Assembly: GCA_017550425.1 (NCBI GenBank)
Contig: JAFZPG010000084.1
Coordinates: 1-64,000 of the forward strand
DNA from: Lachnospiraceae bacterium
GTDB lineage: Bacteria; Bacillota; Clostridia; Lachnospirales; Lachnospiraceae
Direction of reading: 5' to 3'
Length of the DNA stretch: 64,000 nt
Position numbers and translations under genes: made by a program. Positions 7,647 to 16,017 of this stretch are shown here, piece after piece. The first letter of the stretch is position 1. Each line of letters begins with the position of its first letter. The notes under the pieces were generated by a model, which worked only from the letters and a program-made list of their open reading frames with translations, did no database searches and was not told where the DNA came from.

Positions 7647-8450
7647 ATGCTTAAAATCGGAGATTTTTCAAAACTGTCCAGAGTAAGCATCCGAATGCTC
7701 CGCCACTACGACGACATCGGTTTGTTAAAGCCGGCGAAGATCGACGATTTTACCGGATATCGGTATTATCGGGAGGATCAGCTGGTCGTCATGGGAAGGA
7801 TCACGTCGCTGAAAGACATGGGATTTTCCCTGGCTGACATAACCCGGATCCTCGAGATCTACGACGATAAGGAGAAACTCGATGCCTTTCTGCATTCCCG
7901 GAAACAGGAACTGGAGAAACAGGCAAAAGAAACGGAGTATAAGATGATGCTTCTGGATACAGCCCTGAAGAGGCTGAGAAAGGAGCAAAACATGAGTTTT
8001 GATGTAACTGTAAAGATGATACCGGAGCGATATGCCGCGACCGTACATATGACGGTTCCCCATTATGAGGACGAGTCGCTGCTCTGGGGTATGATGGGCG
8101 AATGTAAGCAGCCGCTGATCCCTGCGGATCCCTGCTATGCGATCGCGGAATTCCTGGACGACGAGTATAAGGAAGAAAACGTTGAGATCGTCGTATCGAT
8201 GGCGGTGAGAGGACAGTATCAGGATACGGAGCACGTGAAGTTTAAGACACTTCCGGCGGTGAAGGTCGCGAGCTGCGTCGTTAAGGGCAGTTATGACCAG
8301 ATGGGAGATGCCTATGCGGCGGTGGCCGCATGGATCCGCGCGAACGGCTACGAGATGAATGGCCCGATGTTCAACATTTACCATGTGAGCCCGGCCCAGA
8401 CGCAGAACCCGGACGAATACGTAACGGAAGTATGTTTTCCCGTAGCGTGA
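7647..8450 (+). CDS. MerR-family regulator with GyrI-like effector domain
   Basis: This is a 267-residue regulator. The N-terminal winged helix begins M-L-K-I-G-D-F-S-K-L-S-R-V-S-I-R-M-L-R-H-Y-D and contains G-L-L-K-P and T-G-Y-R-Y-Y, both typical of MerR. A dimerisation coiled coil follows at about residues 78-115. The C-terminal 150 residues resemble the GyrI-like / BmrR-type drug-binding domain (Y-A-A-T-V-H, V-V-K-G-S-Y-D, N-I-Y-H-V-S). Such proteins activate efflux or stress genes on binding small cationic compounds. ATG 7647 is chosen over 7632 because GGAGGT lies 8 bp upstream of it. No efflux gene is adjacent, so the regulated target other than itself is unknown. Confidence 0.85.
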   Translation: MLKIGDFSKLSRVSIRMLRHYDDIGLLKPAKIDDFTGYRYYREDQLVVMGRITSLKDMGFSLADITRILEIYDDKEKLDAFLHSRKQELEKQAKETEYKMMLLDTALKRLRKEQNMSFDVTVKMIPERYAATVHMTVPHYEDESLLWGMMGECKQPLIPADPCYAIAEFLDDEYKEENVEIVVSMAVRGQYQDTEHVKFKTLPAVKVASCVVKGSYDQMGDAYAAVAAWIRANGYEMNGPMFNIYHVSPAQTQNPDEYVTEVCFPVA

Positions 8451-8501
8451 TCGCTAATGGCGCTGTTTGCACCATGATAGGAAACGATTTTGTAATAAAC
8501 G

Positions 8502-8530
8502 CTCCCCGGCTTTCGGCCGGGGAGTTTTTT
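8502..8530 (+). terminator. Intrinsic terminator after the MerR gene
   Basis: A 9-bp GC-rich stem (CTCCCCGGC / GCCGGGGAG) with a 5-base loop is followed directly by TTTTTT at 8525-8530. Confidence 0.9.
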
Positions 8531-8550
8531 GCGGCAAATGCGTTTTATTG

Positions 8551-8579
8551 TTGAAAAGCATGAACGGAACATATATAAT
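8551..8579 (+). promoter_or_regulatory. Promoter of metG
   Basis: TTGAAA at 8551-8556, a 17-bp spacer and a perfect TATAAT at 8574-8579, 50 bp upstream of the metG start. The leader is too short for a T-box. Confidence 0.75.
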
Positions 8580-8629
8580 AGTAGCATGGGTTTTGTGCCC
8601 TGCGATCAAAGGAAAGGAATCCTAAGACT

Positions 8630-10609
8630 ATGTTTGATAAAAGAATCCGTCCGGACGAGCGCCCGGTTTTTCCGAAGCGTTGTGTGATCACCGGCGGCAT
8701 GCCTTACGGCAATAAAGAGTTGCATTTCGGACACGTGGGTGGCATGTATGTGCACGCCGATGTGTTTGCTCGTTTTATGCGTGACCGGATCGGCAAGGAG
8801 AACGTCATCTTCGTTTCCGGTACGGACTGCTATGGTTCTCCCGCGATGGAGAGTTATCGCAAATTGAAGGAAGCGGGCTATCAGGACAGCATCGAGGACT
8901 ACGTTCGCTCCAACCACCTGAAGCAGAAGGAAACGCTGGATAAGTATAAGATCAGCCTGGATTTCTTCGGTGCATCTGCCCTGGGCGAGGGCGGCAAATA
9001 TCATGTAAAGACGTCGGCAGAGGTATTCAATCGTCTGTATGAGAAGGGATATCTGGAGAAACTCTCCGCGCCGCAGTTTTTCGATGAGGAACTGGGTGTG
9101 TTCCTGAACGGCCGTCAGGTCGTGGGACGCTGCCCGATCGAAGGCTGCACCAGCGAGAGAGGCTATGCGGACGAATGTTCCCTCGGGCATCAGTACATGC
9201 CCAGCGAACTCATTGACCCCGTCAGCGTCCTGTCCGGTAAGAAGCCGACCCTGGTCAATGTATCGAACTGGTACTACAAACTGGAAGACGATATCGATTA
9301 TCTGAAGGGTTGCATCAACGACCTGCGCGCGAATTCCAACCGCCGCAAGTTCGAACTGCAGATCATCGATGAGTTTTTGAATAAGCCCGCGGTACATATT
9401 CCGAAGAAGTATCTGGAGGGTATGGATCAGGACGCGCTTCTCGCGAAGTTTCCGGAGCATGAACTGATCGACGAGGAAAAGAGGAAGTCTCTGCTCTGCG
9501 TATTCCGTTCCCTGGACGACCGCGACCTCGCCAGAAAAGTTCTGGAGGAAGCCGGCGTGCATTATACGGCCGCGAAGACCCTGGTTCCGTTCCGCCTCAC
9601 GGGCAATGTCGAATGGGGCGTTCCGGTTCCCGAAGTCGAGGGCGAGAAAGACCTGACTTTCTGGGTATGGCCGGAGTCACTTTGGGCGCCGATCTCCTTC
9701 ACGAGAGCCTATCTGGCCTCGAAGGGAGCCGACGAGGACGAATGGAAGAAATGGTGGAACGACGATGACGCCCTGGTCTACCAGTTCATTGGCGAGGACA
9801 ATATCTACTTCTATTCGATCGCGGAGATGGGCTTTTTCCATGCGTTGGGTAACCTGAAGCCGCCGCATATCATCCCGAACCGCCATATTTTGTTCATGGA
9901 CACAAAGGCCAGCAGCAGTTCGGAGATCAAACCGCCCATGGCAGCGGACCTGTTGCAGCACTATTCGGTGGACCAGTTGCGCATGCATTTCATCAGCTTG
10001 GGCCTGTCCAACAAGAGCACGGGCTTCAAACCGCAGGTCTACCTGCCGGAGGACCAGAGAGAGAGTCCGGACCCCGTGATCAAAGAAGGCAACCTTCTGA
10101 CCAACGTTTACAACCGTTTGATCCGTTCCTGCTTCTATTCCACGCAGGCTTCCTTCAACGGCATTCTGCCCGAGGGTGAAGTCTCCGAGAAAACGTTCCG
10201 TCTCGCCGAGAAGAACGTCCTGGAATATGAGAGACATATGTACAACCACGATTTCCACCGAGTTTCGTACACCCTGGATGAGTACATCCGCGAGGTCAAT
10301 AAGAACTGGGCGGCGGTAAGCCGTGAGGCCGAGAAGAACAATGATATCGAGATGAAACGTCAGCTCCTCGTGGATACCTGGTTCTCCTGTAAGGTCATGG
10401 CAGTCCTGTTCCACCCGATCGCGCCGGACGGCTGCGAGATGTTCCGCGAGTACATCAACTTCGATGAGAGGATCTGGAGCTGGGACCTGATCTTGGAACC
10501 TCTGACCGCTTACGTTCCGGACCTCAAGACACACAAACTCAAGTTCTTGGAACCGAGAGTCGACTTCTTCAAGAAGCCCGAGTGGCAGTTCGAAAAAGAA
10601 GAAGCATAA
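8630..10609 (+). CDS. metG: Methionyl-tRNA synthetase
   Basis: This 659-residue class I aminoacyl-tRNA synthetase charges tRNA-Met using ATP. The HIGH motif is H-F-G-H at about residue 27, after G-G-M-P-Y-G-N-K-E-L. A zinc-knuckle insertion has C-P-I-E-G-C and a further Cys at Y-A-D-E-C. The W-V-W-P-E-S and F-I-G-E-D-N-I-Y-F-Y segments form the methionine and transition-state region. The KMSKS loop is degenerate: D-T-K-A-S-S-S-S. The C-terminal helical anticodon-binding domain contains V-Y-N-R-L-I-R. No C-terminal tRNA-binding OB fold is visible. It is monocistronic, between its own promoter and a strong terminator. The variant KMSKS loop could reflect a second, divergent MetRS; whether the genome has another cannot be seen. 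Confidence 0.9.
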   Translation: MFDKRIRPDERPVFPKRCVITGGMPYGNKELHFGHVGGMYVHADVFARFMRDRIGKENVIFVSGTDCYGSPAMESYRKLKEAGYQDSIEDYVRSNHLKQKETLDKYKISLDFFGASALGEGGKYHVKTSAEVFNRLYEKGYLEKLSAPQFFDEELGVFLNGRQVVGRCPIEGCTSERGYADECSLGHQYMPSELIDPVSVLSGKKPTLVNVSNWYYKLEDDIDYLKGCINDLRANSNRRKFELQIIDEFLNKPAVHIPKKYLEGMDQDALLAKFPEHELIDEEKRKSLLCVFRSLDDRDLARKVLEEAGVHYTAAKTLVPFRLTGNVEWGVPVPEVEGEKDLTFWVWPESLWAPISFTRAYLASKGADEDEWKKWWNDDDALVYQFIGEDNIYFYSIAEMGFFHALGNLKPPHIIPNRHILFMDTKASSSSEIKPPMAADLLQHYSVDQLRMHFISLGLSNKSTGFKPQVYLPEDQRESPDPVIKEGNLLTNVYNRLIRSCFYSTQASFNGILPEGEVSEKTFRLAEKNVLEYERHMYNHDFHRVSYTLDEYIREVNKNWAAVSREAEKNNDIEMKRQLLVDTWFSCKVMAVLFHPIAPDGCEMFREYINFDERIWSWDLILEPLTAYVPDLKTHKLKFLEPRVDFFKKPEWQFEKEEA

Positions 10610-10621
10610 TATAACACGGTT

Positions 10622-10659
10622 ACAGCCTCGCCAAATATATATTGGCGAGGCTGTTTTTT
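10622..10659 (+). terminator. Intrinsic terminator of metG
   Basis: A perfect 13-bp stem (ACAGCCTCGCCAA / TTGGCGAGGCTGT) with an ATATATA loop, followed by TTTTT. Confidence 0.92.
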
Positions 10660-10707
10660 ATAGATGTAGCAGTAGTATTATTGAAATGACAAGTGCCATA
10701 AACCATA

Positions 10708-10736
10708 TTGACACCATGCGGCTGCGGAATTATAAT
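10708..10736 (+). promoter_or_regulatory. Consensus sigma-A promoter
   Basis: TTGACA (10708-10713), 17 bp, TATAAT (10731-10736): a perfect consensus driving the two-gene module that follows. Confidence 0.85.
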
Positions 10737-10763
10737 AGTGTCAGAAAGGAGAATGGCACTACT

Positions 10764-11042
10764 ATGAAAAGATTAACCTTGGAAGAAGCAATCAGTCGAA
10801 TACAAGAACTTGAATCTGAAGTTGCATTATTGAAATCGGAAAATGAAAAACTTCGAAGAAGGAATCTCGGAGGGCGAAAAAGACATGATGACGCCTGGAT
10901 GGAGGCATACAGCGGCTTTATATCAAAACTTGAAACAGGGATGTCATTGAAGGAGATTGTCAAAGAGGGCGAAATCAGCAGGAGAACTGCATATCGATAT
11001 TTGGCATATTATAGACAGTTACAGGAGGAACTGAAGCAGTAA
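10764..11042 (+). CDS. Small coiled-coil/HTH protein
   Basis: This 92-residue protein has residues 1-35 forming a leucine-rich coiled coil (I-Q-E-L-E-S-E-V-A-L-L-K-S-E-N-E-K-L) and residues about 55-85 forming a likely helix-turn-helix resembling resolvase C-terminal domains (M-S-L-K-E-I-V-K-E-G-E-I-S-R-R-T-A-Y-R-Y). It is probably a DNA-binding dimer. An upstream in-frame start at 10686 is rejected because it precedes the promoter -10 element; AAAGGAG at 10745-10751 serves ATG 10764. Its TAA overlaps the next ATG by one base (TAATG), so the two proteins are translationally coupled and likely act together. Confidence 0.7.
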   Translation: MKRLTLEEAISRIQELESEVALLKSENEKLRRRNLGGRKRHDDAWMEAYSGFISKLETGMSLKEIVKEGEISRRTAYRYLAYYRQLQEELKQ

Positions 11043-11593
11043 TGCAAGAAGAAACCATGCGAAACGTATCTGTTGCTCAAGATATCTATGGTAATAATGT
11101 TGTTATCATAAATGAAATTGCCTTCAAGGGCAAACGATCGATCCGGTGGGAGGATGTTGAGGAATACCTAAGACGGTATGTTGGAGAGTTTTATACCATA
11201 GCAGATACAAGTGAGATCATATACATTGGAGCAGACCTTCCGGATGAGTATGCTCATTCGGAATATACAAGAATCTTGAAGGGGGCAAATGCAAAAGCAA
11301 AAGCGAATGCTGCGCAGGGATTGCCGGAGTTGATCGAAACGGCTTATGGTGAAAGATATTCGCCTAATTGGAAAGAAAAACATCAAAAGGATGCTAAGTA
11401 TGGCTGGTATAGGTATGAGTCAAGATTTGCATTACCCGTTTCAAGTGAGAATGGTCAAGTGGAGCGGTACAACATATTCCACGTTGTTATGGTGATCAGA
11501 CATGCGCAGGATGGGAAAAAGTACCTTTATGATATCATGAACATAAAAAAAGAAACGGGAAGCCTTTTCCGATCACAGGAACGTACTCAGTAG
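11042..11593 (+). CDS. LPD3-like domain protein
   Basis: This 183-residue protein is coupled to the upstream coiled-coil/HTH gene by a TAATG overlap. The segment from residue about 60 (Y-I-G-A-D-L-P-D-E-Y-A-H-S-E-Y), then G-W-Y-R-Y-E-S-R-F-A-L-P-V, then Y-L-Y-D-I-M-N-I-K-K-E, resembles the large polyvalent protein-associated domain LPD3 known from phage and conjugative-element polyproteins and from stand-alone proteins in Clostridia. The biochemical role of LPD3 is not established. Together with the strong promoter and isolated position this looks like a mobile-element-derived pair, possibly a regulator/partner or addiction-like unit; that is inference. Confidence 0.6.
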   Translation: MQEETMRNVSVAQDIYGNNVVIINEIAFKGKRSIRWEDVEEYLRRYVGEFYTIADTSEIIYIGADLPDEYAHSEYTRILKGANAKAKANAAQGLPELIETAYGERYSPNWKEKHQKDAKYGWYRYESRFALPVSSENGQVERYNIFHVVMVIRHAQDGKKYLYDIMNIKKETGSLFRSQERTQ

Positions 11594-11754
11594 AAAACCC
11601 GTTTCTATGTGTATGTTAGCAAAGAAAAGTGACGTTGTCAAGGACTCTATAGTATCACTTTTAAAAGAAGCCCCCTTCTGAAAGACCACCTTTCGGGATT
11701 AAGATTTTCGTAAGATTTTAGTAAGACTTCGTTCAAGACTTGTACACAATCCTG

Positions 11755-11763
11755 TGGTATAAC
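11755..11763 (+). promoter_or_regulatory. Extended -10 promoter of the 48-residue peptide gene
   Basis: TG-G-TATAAC at 11755-11763 with only a poor -35. The region 11594-11880 otherwise contains a weak hairpin (CTGAAAG / CTTTCGG near 11678) and no gene. Confidence 0.45.
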
Positions 11764-11880
11764 TTAATCAAGGTTTTCGAAGGAACGTTCGCAGCCAGGA
11801 TCGCGGCGGGAGATCGGAAACAAAAATATTAAGACGGGCGATGCCCGAAATACCCTACATCATTATAGGAGGACACTACG

Positions 11881-12027
11881 ATGAAGAAGTTAGTTTTACT
11901 CGCTGCTGTTGCAGCAGCTGCATATGCTGTTACCAATAAGGATAAGATCGCAAAGCTTAAAGAGAAGGCTTGCGGAACCTGCAATTGTGACAGCGATGCA
12001 GAGGAAGATACCGCTGACGAGGAGTAA
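11881..12027 (+). CDS. 48-residue single-span membrane peptide with Cys cluster
   Basis: ATG 11881 is preceded by a strong AGGAGG site. The peptide opens M-K-K-L-V-L-L-A-A-V-A-A-A-A-Y-A-V, one transmembrane or signal-like helix. A short basic linker (N-K-D-K-I-A-K-L-K-E-K) is followed by C-G-T-C-N-C-D, then a very acidic tail ending D-E-E. There is no lipobox and no type I cleavage context beyond A-Y-A. The topology suggests a membrane-anchored peptide whose Cys cluster could bind metal. It stands alone between an extended -10 promoter and a structured 3' region with a terminator, so it is probably abundantly expressed. I do not recognise the family; the coding call rests on the RBS, helix and composition. 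Confidence 0.7.
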   Translation: MKKLVLLAAVAAAAYAVTNKDKIAKLKEKACGTCNCDSDAEEDTADEE

Positions 12028-12067
12028 CAAAAACACTTGTTACTCGATTCATAATAACCCCCATTTT

Positions 12068-12160
12068 TTAAGGCTTCTGCTTCGGCGGAAACCTGTGCCC
12101 GGATGCTTCTGCACCGAAACATCCGGACATCCCTGATCTGCGAAAGCAGATCGCCACTTT
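12068..12160 (+). other. Structured 3' region of the small-peptide transcript
   Basis: Between the stop at 12027 and the terminator, two stem-loops are visible: CCGGATG / CATCCGG (about 12098-12125) and GATCTGC-GAAA-GCAGATC (12135-12152), the latter closed by a stable GAAA tetraloop. They may stabilise the mRNA or be part of a small RNA released from the 3' end. No known riboswitch consensus is recognisable. Confidence 0.45.
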
Positions 12161-12179
12161 CTAACCTTTCATACAAAAA

Positions 12180-12212
12180 CCGCGATGAAACCTACGTTCG
12201 TCGCGGTTTTTG
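12180..12212 (+). terminator. Intrinsic terminator after the small-peptide gene
   Basis: A 10-bp stem (CCGCGATGAA / TTCGTCGCGG, one wobble) with a 7-base loop, followed by TTTTTG. Confidence 0.8.
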
Positions 12213-12214
12213 TA

Positions 12215-12243
12215 TTGAAATCAAAATAATAATATGTTATTAT
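12215..12243 (+). promoter_or_regulatory. Promoter of the first ABC exporter operon
   Basis: TTGAAA (12215-12220), 17 bp, TATTAT (12238-12243), directly after the preceding terminator. Confidence 0.6.
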
Positions 12244-12334
12244 ATATTTACAAGATGAAAGATCAAAGCAACGTGGATCGGATGATGCGTAAACGGAATA
12301 TGACCCGGGGTAGCCGGGAAAGCGGAGGCGTGGC

Positions 12335-13063
12335 ATGATATTAACGGCAGAGAATTTGACGAAAGAATACGGGAAGAAGAGGGCATTGGATACATTTTCC
12401 TATACTTTCCATGAGGGCATCTACGGCCTGTTGGGACCGAACGGTGCGGGAAAATCCACGCTGATGGGCATTCTGACGACGGGCCTTAGGGCGACCTCCG
12501 GAAAGGTGCTCTGGGACGGAACGGATATCGTTTCGTTGGGAAAAAATTATCGCGGACTGGTAGGCTTCATGCCGCAGCAACAGAGGATCTATGAAGATTT
12601 CACGTTGATGCGTTTTTTGTATTACGTTGCTTCTTTGAAAGGGAAGAAGAAGCAGGAGGTAAAAGACGAGATCGACGACATCATCCACAGCGTGAACCTG
12701 TGGGACGTCCGCAATGACTGCATCGGAACGTTTTCCGGAGGCATGAAGCAGCGGACGCTGCTGGCCCAGGGACTGGTCGGAAATCCGTCGATCCTGATCA
12801 TGGACGAACCGACGGTCGGACTGGATCCGAAGGAGCGCGTGCACTTTCGCGAACTGGTCAGCCGCGTGGCCGGCGAGAAGATCGTCATTATCGCGACGCA
12901 TATCGTAAGCGATCTCGAGAAACTGGCCTCAGAGATCATCTTTTTGAACCACGGAAAGATCGTAGAGAGCGGTACATTGGACACGCTGTATGAAAAGTAC
13001 GGCGGACAGAAGGAGACTTCGGTAGAGGAAATCTACATGAGCCTCGGAATGGAGAGTAAATAA
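12335..13063 (+). CDS. ABC transporter ATP-binding protein
   Basis: This 242-residue ATPase of the ABC-2 exporter type has Walker A G-P-N-G-A-G-K-S-T (about 35-43), Q-loop P-Q-Q-Q, signature F-S-G-G-M-K-Q-R, Walker B I-L-I-M-D-E-P and H-loop A-T-H. It energises the 707-residue membrane partner encoded next, with which it shares a one-base TAATG overlap. GGAGG precedes the start. The substrate cannot be told; ATPases of this group often serve bacteriocin or drug exporters or lipid-related systems. Confidence 0.9.
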   Translation: MILTAENLTKEYGKKRALDTFSYTFHEGIYGLLGPNGAGKSTLMGILTTGLRATSGKVLWDGTDIVSLGKNYRGLVGFMPQQQRIYEDFTLMRFLYYVASLKGKKKQEVKDEIDDIIHSVNLWDVRNDCIGTFSGGMKQRTLLAQGLVGNPSILIMDEPTVGLDPKERVHFRELVSRVAGEKIVIIATHIVSDLEKLASEIIFLNHGKIVESGTLDTLYEKYGGQKETSVEEIYMSLGMESK

Positions 13064-15186
13064 TGTTCCTGCATGAGTGGTATAAATTATGGCATAACAG
13101 GAAGCTTCTGGGCTTTTTGGTCGCCCTCCTGCTGGTGAACGGTCTGTATTTCTGGTACCATGCCGAGCGGGACATCACGCCCGCGCATGCCTACCGGGCG
13201 TTGACGGCGGATCTGCGCGGCTATAGCGATGCGGAGGCGGCGGAGCAGCTCGCCCAGATGAAACAGGAAGCGTCGGCGATCTATTATATGGAGCCGGGCA
13301 ATGTCGTCTGGACGGACCCGAAGTATACCGGCTCTCTGTTCACGGAGAGGGAGCTGCTCGCAATCAAGGAGGCAGAGTACAATGATGTGCTCGACTACCC
13401 CAAGTTCGTGAAGAAGGCGGCCGGTACAGCGGCTGAGTACAAAATGTTGCTGACGATCCTCGGCGGGTCCGGCGATAAGATGAAGGACGTGGAAAAAACG
13501 AGTAAGGAGTACGAGCAGCTGCTCGGCCTTACGATCCGCCAGACACATACGAAGGGAATTGCGGAAGCATTGTCCCTGCCGAGTTTGATATTTTTGGAAC
13601 TGTTGCTTGCGGTTCTGCTGACTTCGCTGATGTTCACGAAGGAAAAAGAGCAGGGCCTGCTTCGGTTGTATTCTTCGATGAAGTCCGGGCGCGGACGGAT
13701 GTTCCTGACCCGCGTGGGAGCGGTCTCCGTGGGCTGCGCGGTCTGCAATTTCCTTTTCTTGTTGACGACGCTCCTGACGGGCTGCCTTCTCTACGGAAGG
13801 CCGATCGGCTCGTTCCTGACGGAGCCGGTGCAGTCTCTGATCGGGTATAAGCAGACGGTCATGCAGATCAACATCGGGACATTTCTCCTGTTGGTATTTG
13901 TGTGGTCCTGCATCGTATCGACGGCAGTCGTGTTGCTTACGTCGGTAGTCAGTTCGCTGGTCTCTTCGGCGTTGAAGGTCTACGTGATCCTCTTTTCGCT
14001 GATCGGTATCGAGGGTATCCTCTACATGAAGATCGACGACCTGAGTTATCTGGCTGGCTTTAAGCGGATCAATCTCGTGTCATTTGCCGATCCCGGATAC
14101 ACGATCGCCAGATACCACAACGAGATCGTGTTCGGAAATCCGATCAGTTACCCGATCGTGGCTTTGGTGCTTCTGGCGTTGCTGATCCTGGTCTGTGCAG
14201 CGGTCGGCTGGATCCTGTCAAATAAAGGCTTCGGCGTGATCCCGAGACGGGGCAGAGGCCTCCGTTTCCTGCGAATCTTCAAGCGCTCGGAGGAGCATGG
14301 CTTCGGAAGTCATACGAGACTTTCCCTACATGAGAGCGTGAAGTTTTTCCGTTTCGAGAAGATCGGTTATATTCTTTTAATCCTAGCGGTGTTCCTGTTG
14401 GCGACGACAAAACCGTATAAGAAGTACGACTCCTCGATCGAGGAAATGTTCTATCAATCCTACCTGTATCGTGTGGAACAGGTCGGACCGGAGCAGTACG
14501 GCGATATCATCGTGCAGTTTGAGGAGGAGATGGAGCGGGAGCAGAGGATGTCATCCGACTCGTCTTCGCTTCAGTATAAGCAGACGGCGCTGAACCGCAT
14601 TACGGAGTATCTCAACTATCTACAGACGAAGGAGGGCTCGCAGGCGATCGATGTCCGCGGATATGAAAAACTGTATAAGGATCGCAAGCAGAACGTTATT
14701 CTCGGCATCTGCGCGGTGCTGGCGGCGATCCTGTGTGGCGCGGCGATCCTGGCGGTCGAATATCGGACCGGAATGATCGGGCAGATCCGCATTTCCCCGA
14801 AACGGGGGAAAGTATTTCTGTGCAAAGCCCTCATCCTGCTCGGCACGGTCACCCTGTTTTACGGGATGATCTACGGAAGATATCTCTATCAGGTGTTGAA
14901 AGGCTATGGCACGTACGGAATCGGTTTTTCGGCGAACAGCCTGCCGGACTGGAAGAACCTGCCGGCAGCGTTTTCGATGGCCGGAGGGATCGCCCTCGTT
15001 TGGTTGAAACGTTATATCGGCATGCTTCTGGTCGCCGGTGTGACGGTTTTCGCGACGAGCAGGATCAAAAGCTTCCTGATGACGGCGATCGTGTGTCTCG
15101 TGATCATCGCGGTGCCGCTGCTGTTGTGCCTGTGGGAGTCGGGTATTCTGTCGTACATCATGTTTAATTATTTCTTCGTGATGTAG
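13063..15186 (+). CDS. ABC-2 type exporter permease
   Basis: This 707-residue membrane protein is translationally coupled to the ATPase. There is one helix near the N-terminus (G-F-L-V-A-L-L-L-V-N-G-L-Y-F-W), an extracytoplasmic segment of about 140 residues, a block of about six helices (roughly residues 170-390), a second soluble segment, and a final group of helices (about 545-705). The pattern (single helix, large loop, helix block, repeated) fits a fused two-half ABC-2 permease with sizeable external domains, as in exporters that interact with extracellular substrates. The substrate is unknown. Confidence 0.8.
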   Translation: MFLHEWYKLWHNRKLLGFLVALLLVNGLYFWYHAERDITPAHAYRALTADLRGYSDAEAAEQLAQMKQEASAIYYMEPGNVVWTDPKYTGSLFTERELLAIKEAEYNDVLDYPKFVKKAAGTAAEYKMLLTILGGSGDKMKDVEKTSKEYEQLLGLTIRQTHTKGIAEALSLPSLIFLELLLAVLLTSLMFTKEKEQGLLRLYSSMKSGRGRMFLTRVGAVSVGCAVCNFLFLLTTLLTGCLLYGRPIGSFLTEPVQSLIGYKQTVMQINIGTFLLLVFVWSCIVSTAVVLLTSVVSSLVSSALKVYVILFSLIGIEGILYMKIDDLSYLAGFKRINLVSFADPGYTIARYHNEIVFGNPISYPIVALVLLALLILVCAAVGWILSNKGFGVIPRRGRGLRFLRIFKRSEEHGFGSHTRLSLHESVKFFRFEKIGYILLILAVFLLATTKPYKKYDSSIEEMFYQSYLYRVEQVGPEQYGDIIVQFEEEMEREQRMSSDSSSLQYKQTALNRITEYLNYLQTKEGSQAIDVRGYEKLYKDRKQNVILGICAVLAAILCGAAILAVEYRTGMIGQIRISPKRGKVFLCKALILLGTVTLFYGMIYGRYLYQVLKGYGTYGIGFSANSLPDWKNLPAAFSMAGGIALVWLKRYIGMLLVAGVTVFATSRIKSFLMTAIVCLVIIAVPLLLCLWESGILSYIMFNYFFVM

Positions 15187-15197
15187 AGAGTGGAATG

Positions 15198-15206
15198 TGA
15201 TATAAT
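15198..15206 (+). promoter_or_regulatory. Extended -10 promoter
   Basis: TGATATAAT at 15198-15206 is a perfect extended -10 element just after the permease stop; no clear -35. It would drive the 15240 gene. Confidence 0.55.
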
Positions 15207-15239
15207 ACTCCTATACTCGTAAACGGAGGAAAGGATGTT

Positions 15240-15758
15240 ATGGGATTTTTTGACAAATTAAAGGATGCAATGAAACAGGCCTCGGAAAATGCGAACCGCA
15301 AAAATGCGGGTGCGCAGCCGCAGGCGGCCCCGCAAAGTGCACAGCCGGCAAAGCCGGCGGCTGCGCAGCGCAAGGGCGGACTGCCTGAAGGCGTGATCAT
15401 GGCGATGCTCGACGAGAGAAATATGGAGCCAATCGTCTATGGGACCGATGAGAACGGCAAAGACCTTATCTTACGGGTCGGCGGCGCCATTTTATTCAAG
15501 CAGGATAATCCGGATGACACGGATCATGCAGTCCTTCGAAAGAAGGTCGCAGGCATTGCCCGCGAACATATCGTTGCCGGCATAAAGACGATCGATCCGC
15601 AGGACCTGAAATCGCTGCTGCTCCTGGCGAACCGCCTGAACACAGAGATCCTCGAGGATCTGAAGGTGAACGGTTATACCGCCAGTTACAAACTTCCGAT
15701 CATGCTGACGCCTGCGCGCAGGCAAAGCCCTGCGCCGGAAGAAGTTTCGGAAGAATAA
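15240..15758 (+). CDS. Hypothetical cytoplasmic protein with Ala/Gln/Pro linker
   Basis: This 172-residue protein has an amphipathic N-terminal helix (M-G-F-F-D-K-L-K-D-A-M-K-Q-A), a low-complexity Ala/Gln/Pro/Lys linker (about residues 20-45), and a folded domain of about 110 residues starting G-L-P-E-G-V-I-M. An N-terminal G-F-F-D-K-L-K motif of this kind is seen in several small proteins that bind membranes peripherally, but no specific family is recognised. GGAGGAAAGG lies upstream of the ATG. It sits between its own promoter and a terminator, so it is a single-gene unit. Confidence 0.65.
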   Translation: MGFFDKLKDAMKQASENANRKNAGAQPQAAPQSAQPAKPAAAQRKGGLPEGVIMAMLDERNMEPIVYGTDENGKDLILRVGGAILFKQDNPDDTDHAVLRKKVAGIAREHIVAGIKTIDPQDLKSLLLLANRLNTEILEDLKVNGYTASYKLPIMLTPARRQSPAPEEVSEE

Positions 15759-15855
15759 TACCCTGTTTCGCAACCAATGACATGGAAACTGCCCAAAACC
15801 ACGGCAGAGATATCGGTTTTTAGAAATAGAACAACGCTGAATTAAGATAAAACTA

Positions 15856-15880
15856 AAACAGCCCCTCCGGGGGCTGTTTC
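15856..15880 (+). terminator. Intrinsic terminator
   Basis: A 10-bp stem (AAACAGCCCC / GGGGCTGTTT) with a TCCG tetraloop ends the 15240 transcript. Confidence 0.85.
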
Positions 15881-15906
15881 TTTATGGGAAGCCCCGTACT
15901 TTTTCG

Positions 15907-15935
15907 TTGACAGAGGCTGCGAAAACGTTTATAAT
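15907..15935 (+). promoter_or_regulatory. Perfect consensus promoter of the BY-kinase operon
   Basis: TTGACA (15907-15912), 17-bp spacer, TATAAT (15930-15935). The transcript would have a leader of about 75 bases before the kinase gene. Confidence 0.9.
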
Positions 15936-16017
15936 ATTCTCTGTATGGGCTCATGCAGCATTTGCCGACAGGGGGTCCGTGCAACGATATTTTTGGGATT
16001 CCCTGAAAGGACTTACA

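Noticed and set aside
8530..8630. T-box or S-box leader for metG
   Set aside because: Only 50 bases separate the -10 element from the start codon and no AGGGTGGNACCGCG core is present.
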